DNA from: Callaeas wilsoni
Lineage: Eukaryota > Chordata > Aves > Passeriformes > Callaeidae
Reading direction: 5' to 3'
Assembly: GCA_013398955.1 (NCBI GenBank)
Contig: VWPU01009390.1
Location: 1-64,000 of the forward strand
Length of the DNA: 64,000 nucleotides
Shown: in pieces, positions 49,325-60,465 of the stretch
Layout of the letters: each line of letters begins with the position of its first letter
Position numbering within the stretch: position 1 is the stretch's first letter
Translations under genes and position numbers: made by a program
Notes under the pieces: generated by a model
The model's input: only the letters and a program-made list of their open reading frames with translations
Told to the model about the DNA's origin: nothing
Databases searched by the model: none

Positions 49325-49330
49325 AATAAA
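49325..49330 (+). terminator. AATAAA poly(A) signal inside the solo LTR
   Basis: AATAAA lies in 'GTTAAATAAATAG', at the position where the R region of an LTR would carry its polyadenylation signal. Use by the cell is not shown. Confidence 0.5.
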
Positions 49331-49412
49331 TAGTTTTTTTCACTTTCATTCGAGAAATTATTTTCCCGAACCCATGGGGGAGATGCTGCCGGGGCCTGCT
49401 TGCCTGGCAGGC

Positions 49413-49414
<2 letters not shown>

Positions 49415-49448
<34 letters not shown>
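49415..49448. repeat. (GA)17 microsatellite inside the solo LTR
   Basis: Thirty-four bases of perfect GA repeat. Frames across it encode runs of arginine/glutamate or serine/leucine and are artefacts. Length is likely to be variable. Confidence 0.95.
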
Positions 49449-49452
<4 letters not shown>

Positions 49453-49496
49453 CCTCTCAGGTTGTTTCCTCCTGGATTTGTGTCCAAACTGGCACA

Positions 49497-49501
49497 CCAG
49501 G
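49497..49501. repeat. Target-site duplication, right
   Basis: CCAGG, matching 49016-49020. Confidence 0.8.
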
Positions 49502-52500
49502 AATATCATTTAGTTTAAGGAGAACAATGTGTGTAGCAAGAGGCATGAAGAGGGGGAATCTGTTACAGACACAGCAATACATTGCGTGGAAATGGGAGGA
49601 AGAAATGAGAGGTGGCTGGAAAAGAGATGGGCAGTTAGGGGTAAGTGGGACTTCATGAGTGATGTTTATTGACAACATACCACTGATCTGAACATAAATG
49701 GTTTTATTTACTTTAAAAACTTGCTGTTGGATTAAAGGACCTTCTCCCCTGAGTTGCAGTAGTAGAAGAATTAATACATCAGCTTTCCCCCTTCCCTGTC
49801 TGTGTAGTTACCTTGATAAGTCCTCCATCATGAATAGTTAGATTCATTGCCTTCTTTTAGTCTTCCATTTGCCAGTAGGGATTTTTAGAGACAGATATAT
49901 TCATAACTGTCTGACAGAGAGAATACATTATAGTTTTAGCTTAAAGAAGGATAAAGAGTAGCTTTCCATCTAAAGTTATGTAAAGGAGTCTTCATTGTTT
50001 ATTTTTTATTGATTTACTAAATTAATAGGATTATTTAAATTGTTTATTGGACAAAAAACTGTAAATCTTTGAGCCCTCAGGCATTTTTTCCAGGAGCTTG
50101 TAAATGCTACAGAGAAACATTTCAGTTTATTACAGAAGGAGATTTTTCCTGATGTCAAGTCAGCGCTGAAAGTGAAGAATTAGACAGTCATTGATGTATC
50201 TGGTTGTATTCCTGTCTTGAGAGGTATTCTAGGGCTGGTTGTGTAAAAATATGTTATAATGAAGCTTTATTTTCCTTTTAATCAAAATTACAGAGCCTTT
50301 CTATACAAAAAAATTAAAATACATTTATTACATTTCGCAGTACTTTGGAAATACCAATCTGTGAAGTACTGTTACACCATACTCACAGCACACACACCAC
50401 CTCGCCAAATCACTGTTTTTCTCAAGCTGCAAAACAGCGAAGTAGCAACACTGGGATATAAACAAAAGAGGCAACTGCTCATTTCTGTTATCTGTTTGTA
50501 CAATCAATAGGAAAGAAGTTTGAGGGAAGTATATGGTGCTTATCCTACTGGCACAAGATTTTCTATAAGGTATTTCTCCTTTGAAAACTTTCAGGATGCC
50601 CTTGCTACCCATATTTTTCAGAGGAAACACTGTAGATCGAAGGCTTAGTTAAATAGGCAGTACATTTTGTAGATTCTCAAGAAAGAGAAATAAACACACA
50701 TAAAAAAAATTTTGGGGTTTTCCTTGTGAGAAGTGTAGCTGATTGATATAAGTGTTTATTTCTGTTCTTACATCTTTTACTCTCAAGATAATTTGAGTGT
50801 CATTTTACCCATAACAGTAGAAAGAAGCATTAGCACAAGGAAGAAGACAGTAGTCTCTTGTGCATGGCAAAGTACGTGCTGTTCCTTTGCTGTACAAGAA
50901 GCGTAGCATGATTGTGAGTCATGAATGCAGACTGAAGCCACGTGCTGCATAATGCTTGCTTCTTGTTTTCTGCAGATCTCTGGTTAGGAAGCAGCTAAGA
51001 TTGGTCCTGTCCTCCTGTTCAATAAATATTTGTTTTAGATACATGACAGAAAATATACACTCAGATTGAAAATGTTAATGTGAAGCAGCTACTTAATAAA
51101 TTGTGTAATTGTCAATAAGTGATTGTTAACTGTCTCTGCTGCTAATGGTGCTTTTAGTATTCATCTTGCACATGAAGCAGTAGTGGATAGGGTACAACAG
51201 AATGTTTTTAATGATTTTGTTATCTGCAGCGAACAGCATTTTCTGCATAGAAATTCGGACTCTTCAAAAGGGAGAATGTAAACTAGTTAGGACATTATTA
51301 ACTCTCAGAGTACTGCAAAAGGAATAAAAGTGGAAAAATAACCAAGGTAATAAAAAGTGTGTCAATTAGAAAATTATTCAGGAACTGAGAATCAAGGTTT
51401 GGGCAAACTTCAGCCTAAATAAAATGTTAAGTGGCTTCTAATTTTCTGAAAATAAATTAGACTGTTTTTAGTATCATTCTTAATTAATAGAAATGTAAAT
51501 AGCCTCATGAAGTAAAAACCATTATCATGTCCTTTACATATTGTACACATGAATGCCAAGTCAATATAATGTTTGATTGTAGGAGGGAAAAATTGTATAT
51601 AAAATAACAGAGATGTATTATATCCATGGGTTAAGACTTTCTATCCATAGTGTGGGTTATACTTTTCTCACTAGTATGTAATCATCACTTTTGTGAAATG
51701 GAAGGAAGGAGATGGTTTCATTCTCCAGTCACTGCTGTCTCTCTCTGTGTGACTCAGAGCCTCCACAACCTATAACATAGAAAACAGTGTTTTATCTCAT
51801 GGTTCCAAGAGAGAAATTATAAAACTTAAAGTATATGATAAACCATATAAAACTGTATGACTGCAAATATTTAGAGCAATCCACAGTCAATGCTAAGGTT
51901 GAAATGCATATTCACAAAGGAAGTGGATAAGAAGTGTTGAGAAAATGGGGTCTCTTTCCTGAAATAATAGCTAGGAAACTCATAAACAATGCAGAAATGC
52001 CTATATATTGGGTTTTTTTAGTGCTCATATCCCTGCCATTTTTGTATTGTTTTTCATTTCAAGTCAACTCTGTAAAATAGTACGTTAATTGTCTTTTCAT
52101 CCTTTATAAAAAGTGCAGAGATCCCATCCTAAGAAGCATAGTGAAGAACAACTGAATTAATTTATGATTTTTTTTAATAGAAGGTGTTTAAATGACCAGA
52201 TAAAACCAGATTAATATTATTTTGTTAATGAAATTAATTGGAGTTTCACCTTAATAGTCTTTTTAGCCTCAGCAGATGTTCTTGTAAGCTACATGGAAAA
52301 ATTCACTATAAACTGATAGGCATTACAAATACCATTAAAATTAATGGAGAATTGGTATACCACACCTGCTGATGATTTCTTCTATAAACATATTAAAAAT
52401 TCCCTGTTTGATTCCTTGTAATTTGGTTTTAGTCTCTCATATCATTCAATGTAATCTCTTCCCTCTTTTTTATTATGTTTCATACATTTACCCAGTCCAT

Positions 52501-55500
52501 ACTACTTTGTCATCCTCAAAAGAGATGTCTTCTTTTGTCTGAAATAAAGTATTAAATCCATAATAAAACACGCATATGAAGATAAAACTCACCAATACAT
52601 ATAGAAAATAGCTAGTGATATACCTTGTCCATATTTTAGCCTTTTCACATTCTTTTTCTTTTCCTGATCCTAATAATTCTTAATATTCTTTTGTTAAAGT
52701 CTAGAAAAGACTCATTTTTTTCTAAGTAGTCACGGAATAAGAGTACTTAGATATCTGAAGAATGACATATATACAGTTTCTCCATTGGCATATGGATCAC
52801 ATGTCATGGTCTGGGCTGTTAACTTTGTCCATCTTGTCTCAGTGCATTGATGCTGCATTAGTTCTTCAATATTCTCAAAGATCTATAGGCACCACTGCTT
52901 TTTTCAATCCTTCACTTGTTATTGAATAGCAATTTGGCTGTTTGCATTTCTTTCTGTTGGCTTGCGTGTTTGTTTTTTTTTTTTCTCAGGTGAATTAGCT
53001 GGTTTTATTGCAGATTGAATTCTCCTATCCTCTACAAATTGATGAGGTCTCTACTTAGTTTATTGAAATAAATTTCCTATTTATTATCATTGAAATTTCT
53101 TAAAGTAAATGCTTCATGGATCTTAATAATTATTACTATAAGACAGAGGTTTGCTATTACATATTCTATGAACTGAGTGTTAACAGATATTTGGGTGTTT
53201 ATCTGCTTTTTAAAGCTGTGGAAACTTTATGCCAAAATGGCTCTGCAGATTTTGACCTGCACTCTGTTGCATTATTTCTCTATGCTCTGAGTACTTTCAA
53301 AGCTGAATAATTTAATTGCTTTTATTGCTGTATTGGAGTTTCTCTTTTACGCCTGCAATCTGTAATCCCAGTCATTAGCTGTGATATTATAGAAAACCAT
53401 ATGTCATTTTGCTGCTGAATATTTTCTTTAAACCAGGGCTTGGTCTAACATGTTATCATTTTAATAGGTTTTGAAAGTTTACAGGCAGTTTCATATAATG
53501 GTATTCTTTCTTACAAGAACAGAAATGGTACATCCACATGCTGACTGGTTAGTGTCCTAAAGCAAAGAACAACAGCAATGGCAAAAAGGCTTTTCTAAAG
53601 AACAGCTAAACTTTCCAAGGAAGTACCTGATGACCTGCAGTCTTTAGAATATTCATTAACTTTCCCTACTTCACCACTCTAAATTGAGACACTTTAAGTA
53701 AGTTGTCATAGATTCCCCATATAATCGATGAAGAGATGGATAGATAGCGAGAGGATGTCAGAGAACAGTCAGAGATCTATGAGAGAGCTCTCATAGAGAG
53801 TTCGTTTGTGACTTCATCAAAGGGCTAATAAATTCAATGGCAACTAGTGAAGCAGCTGAACATACAATTATAGCTGGAATGCTACCCACAGGCTCTTTAA
53901 TCAGTCTATCCTTTGTGTATATTTTTTTGAGAATCCAGTTGTTAAAAATTCTTTCTCTGAAATAGGACTGTATACATGAATATGTGCAAAATTTCTTGTT
54001 TATTGGAACTGTCTGAATCTATTTCATAATGAAGGACATGTCTGGACAGTGTTGATTTTTTTGTTTAATTTCTTTTTATTTTACTGGCATCATCTATATT
54101 TACCAGTGTCCTATCAAAGAATGACATTCAAGGAGATTTTCAAGAAGAGACAGAAATTATGAGACACATTTAAAACCAAGTATTTTCCTATATACACTAT
54201 ATAAAAGAATGAGTGTCCCAAGATAATGTCATATCACTGTCATAAGGCATAGAGATTATTTGGTGTGAGATCCATCGAAACAGTGCTTTTAATCAGGTGT
54301 TTTTTATTTTATGTTACACAGGAGAACAACATGCGATAAACACTGGAAATTCAAAAGATGTTTGGATTTCAAGGCTTAAGAGGAAAGCCGGTATTATCAG
54401 CTAAACCATTTTGTTTAATCACAGGTAGATATTTAAAAGTAGTAATCTACTGTATAATCTAAATACTATAAGAAGAGCTTTCTTGAAACATTCCATTCTT
54501 TTAAAAAGAAAGACAAAAATGAACAAATAGAGAAAATAGGTCTGTACATACATGCCCATCAGTTCAACAGATACTGTATGCCTTTAAGTATTCCAATATC
54601 TTTATTGCTAAATTATTTCCATGTGGAAATGAAAATCATCCTTTTTCTTTCTTTTCCCACATTCCTGTTTGTTTCTTTCTCTGCTGACTTCAGAGAGGGA
54701 AAAATTGTAATGCATAAGGTATGTTCTTCTGCTCGATCCTCTGCCTCTCATGAGTTTACAGAATGCGAAGTGGGCCAGGGCCCCCACACCCCACCACTAC
54801 CCATGAGATAATGTATTCCTGCAAGTACAGATCCTTGGGGGTTCTTGTACTTGTTCATGCAAAGAGAGAGGATGACGGAGAAAAGGCAAGCAAAGGATGG
54901 ATTTTTGTGTGGTCAGGTGTTAGCATCAAGTTATGACATTCATTTTTCCCAGTGCAAGCAGGCTGTGACAACTTCATGACTTATTATCATTATGTTTCCT
55001 CATAAGAAACATTTTACTGAACTTTGTGGAAGCCCTGATTTCCTCTAAAGTGAGAACTAGGGTTTGCTGAAACTTTTTGCACTAAAAATACCCAGTGGGA
55101 AAATGGGAAATAAAAATTGTCTTGCAACTATATGTTTGAATGGTATTTTGATCTAAAAAAAATCAAAGCAAACAAACTGAACATTTCTTGCTGCTAGAAA
55201 ATCCATAAATTTATCATGCTTCTTGAACTTATTCTGACCATATAGAACAAAATAAGCACTGACTAAAATAATACATTTTAACTCTGTTCATTGTATACAT
55301 TTGGAGAATAGCCATACTATATGTATGGTCAATAGAAGTTCTGAAACACTGGGATAAACATTCAAAGGAAAAAGGAAAAAGGAAATTCACAGGAAAAAGA
55401 AAATCTTGGAATGATATTTCTTCTGTCTCATTTTGTATGTACTTATAATTGCAAAACGAGGCCCATTTATCTTCTGTACACAGGCAGACATAGTAACACA

Positions 55501-56649
55501 CATATGCATGAGGGACATATGCATTGTGTTAATTATGTCTTATAATAATGGCTTTTGCAGTCTTTTCAAAGGAGAAGCCTATTTGGGTCAGCTTTACACT
55601 GATTTTTGTTGGTTGGAAAGAAATATGTAATGCCATTTCACATTCTATAAAAAGAAACAACAGCTGAGCTGTGGATCAGTCACCACATTTTTCCAACCAC
55701 TGAGAACTCAAAAAACCACAGCAATGAAAATTATAGGAAAATGTCTGAGGATTCAGATACCAAAGAAAGCCTAAGACCAAGTGCTATAAAATCTGGTGGT
55801 GACTGCCCAGCTAAAGCAGGCATGACAGGGTATCCTACACTGAATAGTGAGGGGGAGAGGTATTACTTCATTAAGCTTAGAGTCAGGAATGTCTTCTTGA
55901 AGCAGTACATTCAAGAGAGTAGAGGCAGTCAGCGTCTTCAATCATGTTGGTTCCTCTGGAAGAAAAAAGTTTTTCTTTTCTCGGAATGAGCACACTGTTC
56001 AGTTTGGCATATGTGATGTCCCAGTATCAAACATCAGCTCCTGACAGAAGTTCCTGAAAGAAATTGTAGTAACCTGAGGAAGACAGATCCTACTCCCTTT
56101 GTGCAGTAAGACAGGTCTTTATTTCAGTATTAGTTATTTCTAAAAGTTGAGACTTCTTCTGTTGGTTTGTATCTCTTGTGAATATATATTTTTCTCATTT
56201 GCAGATTTTAAAAATGACATATTACATTCAACTATAAAGTACAATATGCAAAAATTTGCTGTAATTATAATCACAAAATATTATCATGAACACTTGGAAA
56301 GTATCAATGATTATTTTTTCTAGAACCATATTTTGACTAATTGAAAAAAACCCTGTCAATTTTGCAGGTATTTTTTTTCTAATTCTTTGTCTTTTTTAAA
56401 GAGCTCATGAAGCATGATGAGATACTGCAGGGAATGAATTACGATTATGGACTAATAATGAAATGTCTGTGAGGTTGCCAGGATTTTGTTCTCAACCCCT
56501 TGATTCTTTAAGACAATTAGTGCCACAGCAAAATCACAAACCTCTACCTTCCCTCCTTTTCCACCTCAATAATATATTTCTCACTTATTCAATAATCCAA
56601 TATCTAGTAACAATCCAAATATCCAATGAACTAATATCTTTCTAGACAC
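49502..56649. other. AT-rich non-coding DNA
   Basis: No gene recognised. Contains a 10-bp-stem inverted repeat (53776-53797). The 82-codon frame at 55741-55989 and the 90-codon minus frame at 55229-55501 have no motif I know. Confidence 0.5.
53776..53797. repeat. Inverted repeat, 10-bp arms, 2-nt centre
   Basis: TCTATGAGAG-AG-CTCTCATAGA is perfect, in a GA-rich context. Confidence 0.85.
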
Positions 56650-57115
56650 TCTTCATTAAGTCTGTAGCACTGCATGGGTTTGCTGTGACCCAAGTGCAGG
56701 ACCCAGCACCCGATCTTGTCCAAATAGCCTCGACTTGTAGATGCAGCCCGTCCAGATCCCTCTGCAGAGCCTTCCTCTCTTCCAGCAGATCAGCACTGCT
56801 GCCCAACCTCGTGTTGTCAGGGAATTTACTGAGAGTGCTCTCAGTCCTCTCACCCAGATCACTGATAAAGGTCTTAAGCAGAAGTGGCCCCAGTACTGAG
56901 GCCTGGGGAGCTGTGCTTGTGACTAGCTACCTACTGGATTTAGTTCCATTCACCACCACTCCTTGGGCCCAGCCGTCAGTGAACAGTGCACCCATCCAAG
57001 CCATGAGCCGCTAGTTACTCCCGGAGAAAGCTCTGGGAAAGAGTGTCAAAGGCTTTACTAAAGTGCAGGTAGGCAACATCCACAGCCTTTCCCTGCATCC
57101 ACCAGCTGGGTCATA
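56650..57115 (-). mobile_element. CR1 LINE, internal reverse-transcriptase fragment, minus orientation
   Basis: Read on the minus strand, with frame shifts allowed, the peptides run DVAYLHFSKAFDT (RT motif A region), then TLSKFPDNTRLGSSADLLEE, then RKALQRDLDGLH. This matches the CR1 RT order, in which the second segment is normally a FADDTKLGGSVD box. Here the catalytic alanine-aspartate-aspartate has become proline-aspartate-asparagine. In-frame stops between the motifs also show it is dead. It is about 465 bp, lacks the 3' tail and so is truncated at both ends. Family knowledge is from memory. Confidence 0.85.
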
Positions 57116-60100
57116 TGTACCTAATATGAGATAGTGTGAGTAGTCCTTTAAAGGTGCTTATTCCTTTTTGCTGACTGGGAAGGGAGTTAGAAACATATGA
57201 GTGAACCTTATTCCAGAATAATTCAAGATATAAAGTGATACTTCTGCCCATATGGCTGAAGATGAAAGTGAGTTTAATCTTTTACACTAAATAAATATGT
57301 TTTATACACATAGAAGTAAATTGTTATTTTTATTGGCTTTACAGCACTAGGAAAATCAATGGCACATGTGACAGAAAAATAGATAATGTATGCTTCCTAT
57401 AAATAATTCTATACATGTGTTGACAGTATTAGCAGTTCGTGATAGTCAAAAATTATCTGCTTTCTTTTCAGTACTAGTGAACTGGGAGTTTTTGGTTCAG
57501 AACTATTCCATGACCTGTGAGCAAACGTATTAAAAAACTGCATATACCCATATGCACACCTATACATCTGCACACAGATGTGGTTTTCTTAATGAACCAC
57601 AAGTTGGAAAGACTAATTCTTAACCTGTTACATACATGGAGCACTGAAAGTAAATGATTCCAGGTAGAGAAAGCTACTTCTAGATCATTATATAGGGAAT
57701 TTGCTAATGAAATATGGAAGGAAGACAATATGAAGTGCAAATATAACAAGGAAACTCTTCTTGCTTATAGATCATGTAGAATTACTGGATAATATTGCAA
57801 AGCCGTAATATTTTGACTTTTAAGAGCCCATAGGATTTGCTGGACGTATGGTGATTTCAGTGAATTGTATAATTGGAATTGTGCAGAAAATTTCAAAGAG
57901 CAGCAGGCCCTGGATTTTCTGATAGCTAACAAGATTAGTTGAAGTACCTATCAAGAAACAAAATCTCTTTCAGCTGTTTGAAAGACAGGCTTCACTGAGA
58001 AAAAAACATCAAAGAAGGAAAGAAAAAATAAGTTTCTTAACAGGAACGTATTGATGCATAATGATCTGCAGTAGAAAAAAAAAAATCTGGTTTCAGTTTT
58101 AATGTCAGTTCGTAATGCAGTTTGGGGTCTAATGCTATTTTGACATAATAAAGTAAAAAGTTGAAATGGCTGGTCTTTGGAAGTAAGGACACCAGCTGCA
58201 GTGGAGTTGACACCCAAATAAGGTTTTGCGTATCTAAATCTCTGAAGTGAGTATGAGTAGAAAATATACAGGAGTTTTTTTAACAATTTAGGACTATCAC
58301 TGTAGAAGACAGCAAATGACTAATAGGGCATTAATATGTCATTAATTTTGAATAAAAAATAAACTTATAAGAAATCAAGATTATATGAATAGATTTACAT
58401 GAGTCTATGTATGCAAATTTGACTTTAAATAAATTATAAATCAATTACAAATGTTTTGCTTATAGATTCAAAAATAATAGTTAAGAAACCTCGTCGTGCA
58501 CTAAGATGAATATATAAAATTTATTTCTTAAAAATAAAATCCCAAAGAGCCCTATCTTCTTCATGATACAGCCAAGTGTGACCAGGCATGCAGGTGATAT
58601 TGACCTCTAGGAGAACCATTCCTTCCGCATTAACAACAGAATTGAGCCTCCTCCAATCCCCCATTTCCCCTCTGCCCCTGGAGAATTAATTGTGGAAATA
58701 TGCATTTCCTTCCAACTTTATAACAATCTACAGTGGCTATAGAATTACTGAAAAATTAATTGTTATCTATTACTTTCTCAGAAGCAGTATTGAACCTCTC
58801 TAAGTTAGTGTTTCTAGGCATGCTAGAGATACTAAACTGGGACACCAGCATGATCAGATGATCTCTCCTTCAGAGTCATGATGAGTATATTCCATAGTTT
58901 TAAAAGGATATTACTAAGCTACCAGTTATCTACAAATTTCAAATGAACATATGGATATGAGAAAAATAGTTACTTCTTAGTACCATGTTCAAGTCATCTT
59001 GAACAGGGAATTCTGTGATTTTGTTGAAATGAAGCTGAAAAACAGTAACTCAAGTGGACACAAAGTGTTCTGTATGTTTGTCTTAGGACAGGTAATATAA
59101 GGGAGATGAATGAATATGTTTGTGAGATATGTGTCACATACAAGACATGAAGATTTGAGACATTCTATGTGTTCAAAGGTTTGTTAATAATATCACTAAC
59201 CTTGGAGAAGTGTGACTAAAGAAACAAAGGTTACTAGAGGACTGCAGTGGGTTTAGGAATTTTTCTGTCACTTGGTAGTGGGACTGGGTGACTGTCCTTG
59301 ATTGTTGAGTCTAATATGACCTGGACTTGCTGATGAGACAGTTTTTTTGCATTCACTTGCCTTTTCTTATTATGCTTTTATCTGGAAAGATTTTGTTAAA
59401 AATTTGGGAACGCATTTTTTTAGTTGAGATACTTAGTGCTCAACTGGCAATGAGCATTCTACTCTTACACATAGTAATCAGTAAATGTTAATAAGGGTAT
59501 GAGAGACTGAATAAATGAAGACTTCTTATGCTATAGAATATTACCTCCTAGTACAGAAGCTTTGATTTTCACATTGAATTTTGTTTAAGTGAACACCTAT
59601 ATGAAAGTTGAATTCTGAATTTTAATTCCTTTAGCAGCAAAGTTTTAATTTGAGACTATCATTTTGTCTTTTACATGAGGATATTTTTCAAATATTAAGG
59701 GATTTTTCTTGGCTTTAAACCAGAATTTTTTGTATAAGAATAAAAATGCTGATGAAAAATAATAAACCTCTTCCTAAAATGTTTGACTGCTATATTTCTA
59801 CTCTCAGTAGTTCAGTGAAAATTTTTTCCCTTATAAATATTGAACAAAATACTTTAAAATAAATGAGTAAGAATGAAAATAGTGCCATCTGTTTGCTCAG
59901 CTTGAAACACATTACTGCTTAGCCTACCCAGTAGTGCTCTTATGATTTTACAGTGGTTAATTTATTTCGTATTTGAAATAAATTTGAAGGAATGGTTTCC
60001 ATACTATCCCTTAAATGAGTTAAAATTACTGAAGGCAAATGCAGAAAGAAAGATGGAAATAGATTTTGGATAGAAAATGGATTTATTCAAGCAAAAAATG

Positions 60101-60354
60101 CAGAACACTGGCTGCGCTTTGTGCCAAACTTCAAATAGTTCCTTACTGGTACTTTTATTTCACACATATAGAATGTCTTATATTGGCATGGTTGTTAATT
60201 AAAGATTATTCTTTACAACCTGTTTTATCTGTACGCATGTGAAGGAACAACTAACAAAGGCCATCATAACAATGATTGTGTTTTTTTTTTCTTTTTTTTA
60301 GTGCTAAACTTGTGGTTCAATATAATGCATTTCTTGATTCCATCTATTCAGGTT
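57116..60354. other. AT-rich non-coding DNA
   Basis: No gene recognised. The T-rich run before 60301 (about 60279-60299) is followed by AG and resembles a splice acceptor by composition, without support for an exon. Confidence 0.5.
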
Positions 60355-60465
60355 GGACATCTGCAAGCTGTAATCTCTGGTTACGATGGGCATTGTTCTT
60401 CAAATTGTCATAAAGCCCTGAAGACATTATTTTGGCTTCCTTTGAATAGGAGACCAGCTGCAGAA
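60355..60465 (+). mobile_element. Possible ancient LINE (L2/CR1-clade) ORF2 remnant
   Basis: The open plus-strand frame includes HLQAVISGYDGHC... then ALKTLFWLPLNRRPAAEF. The order 'LQ...(about 22 residues)...LhWLPvxxRixF' recalls the region just after the RT domain in L2-like LINEs. The match is short and weak, and a chance frame cannot be excluded. Confidence 0.3.

Larger units (their letters stand above)
49021..49496 (+). mobile_element. Solo ERV LTR with perfect 5-bp target-site duplication
   Basis: The element begins TGTCTTGGGGTG at 49021 and ends ...AACTGGCACA at 49496. The bases before it (49016-49020) and after it (49497-49501) are both CCAGG. Inner steps I recognise from an avian ERV LTR: 'TTGGTTAGAGGACTTTTGCT', 'GGCTTTCAGCGGAGAAGGGA', 'GCCCTGTGACAGCAGAGGAC', the AATAAA signal, and 'GGTTGTTTCCTCCTGGATTT'. 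It is 476 bp with TG/CA ends. No retroviral genes flank it, so it is the product of LTR-LTR recombination. A 5-bp duplication fits some ERV classes, but class is not settled by this alone. One base (49160) is unresolved (n). Confidence 0.9.

Noticed and set aside
49212..49658. Frames with runs of RERERE or SLSLSL
   Set aside because: Translation of the (GA)17 microsatellite.
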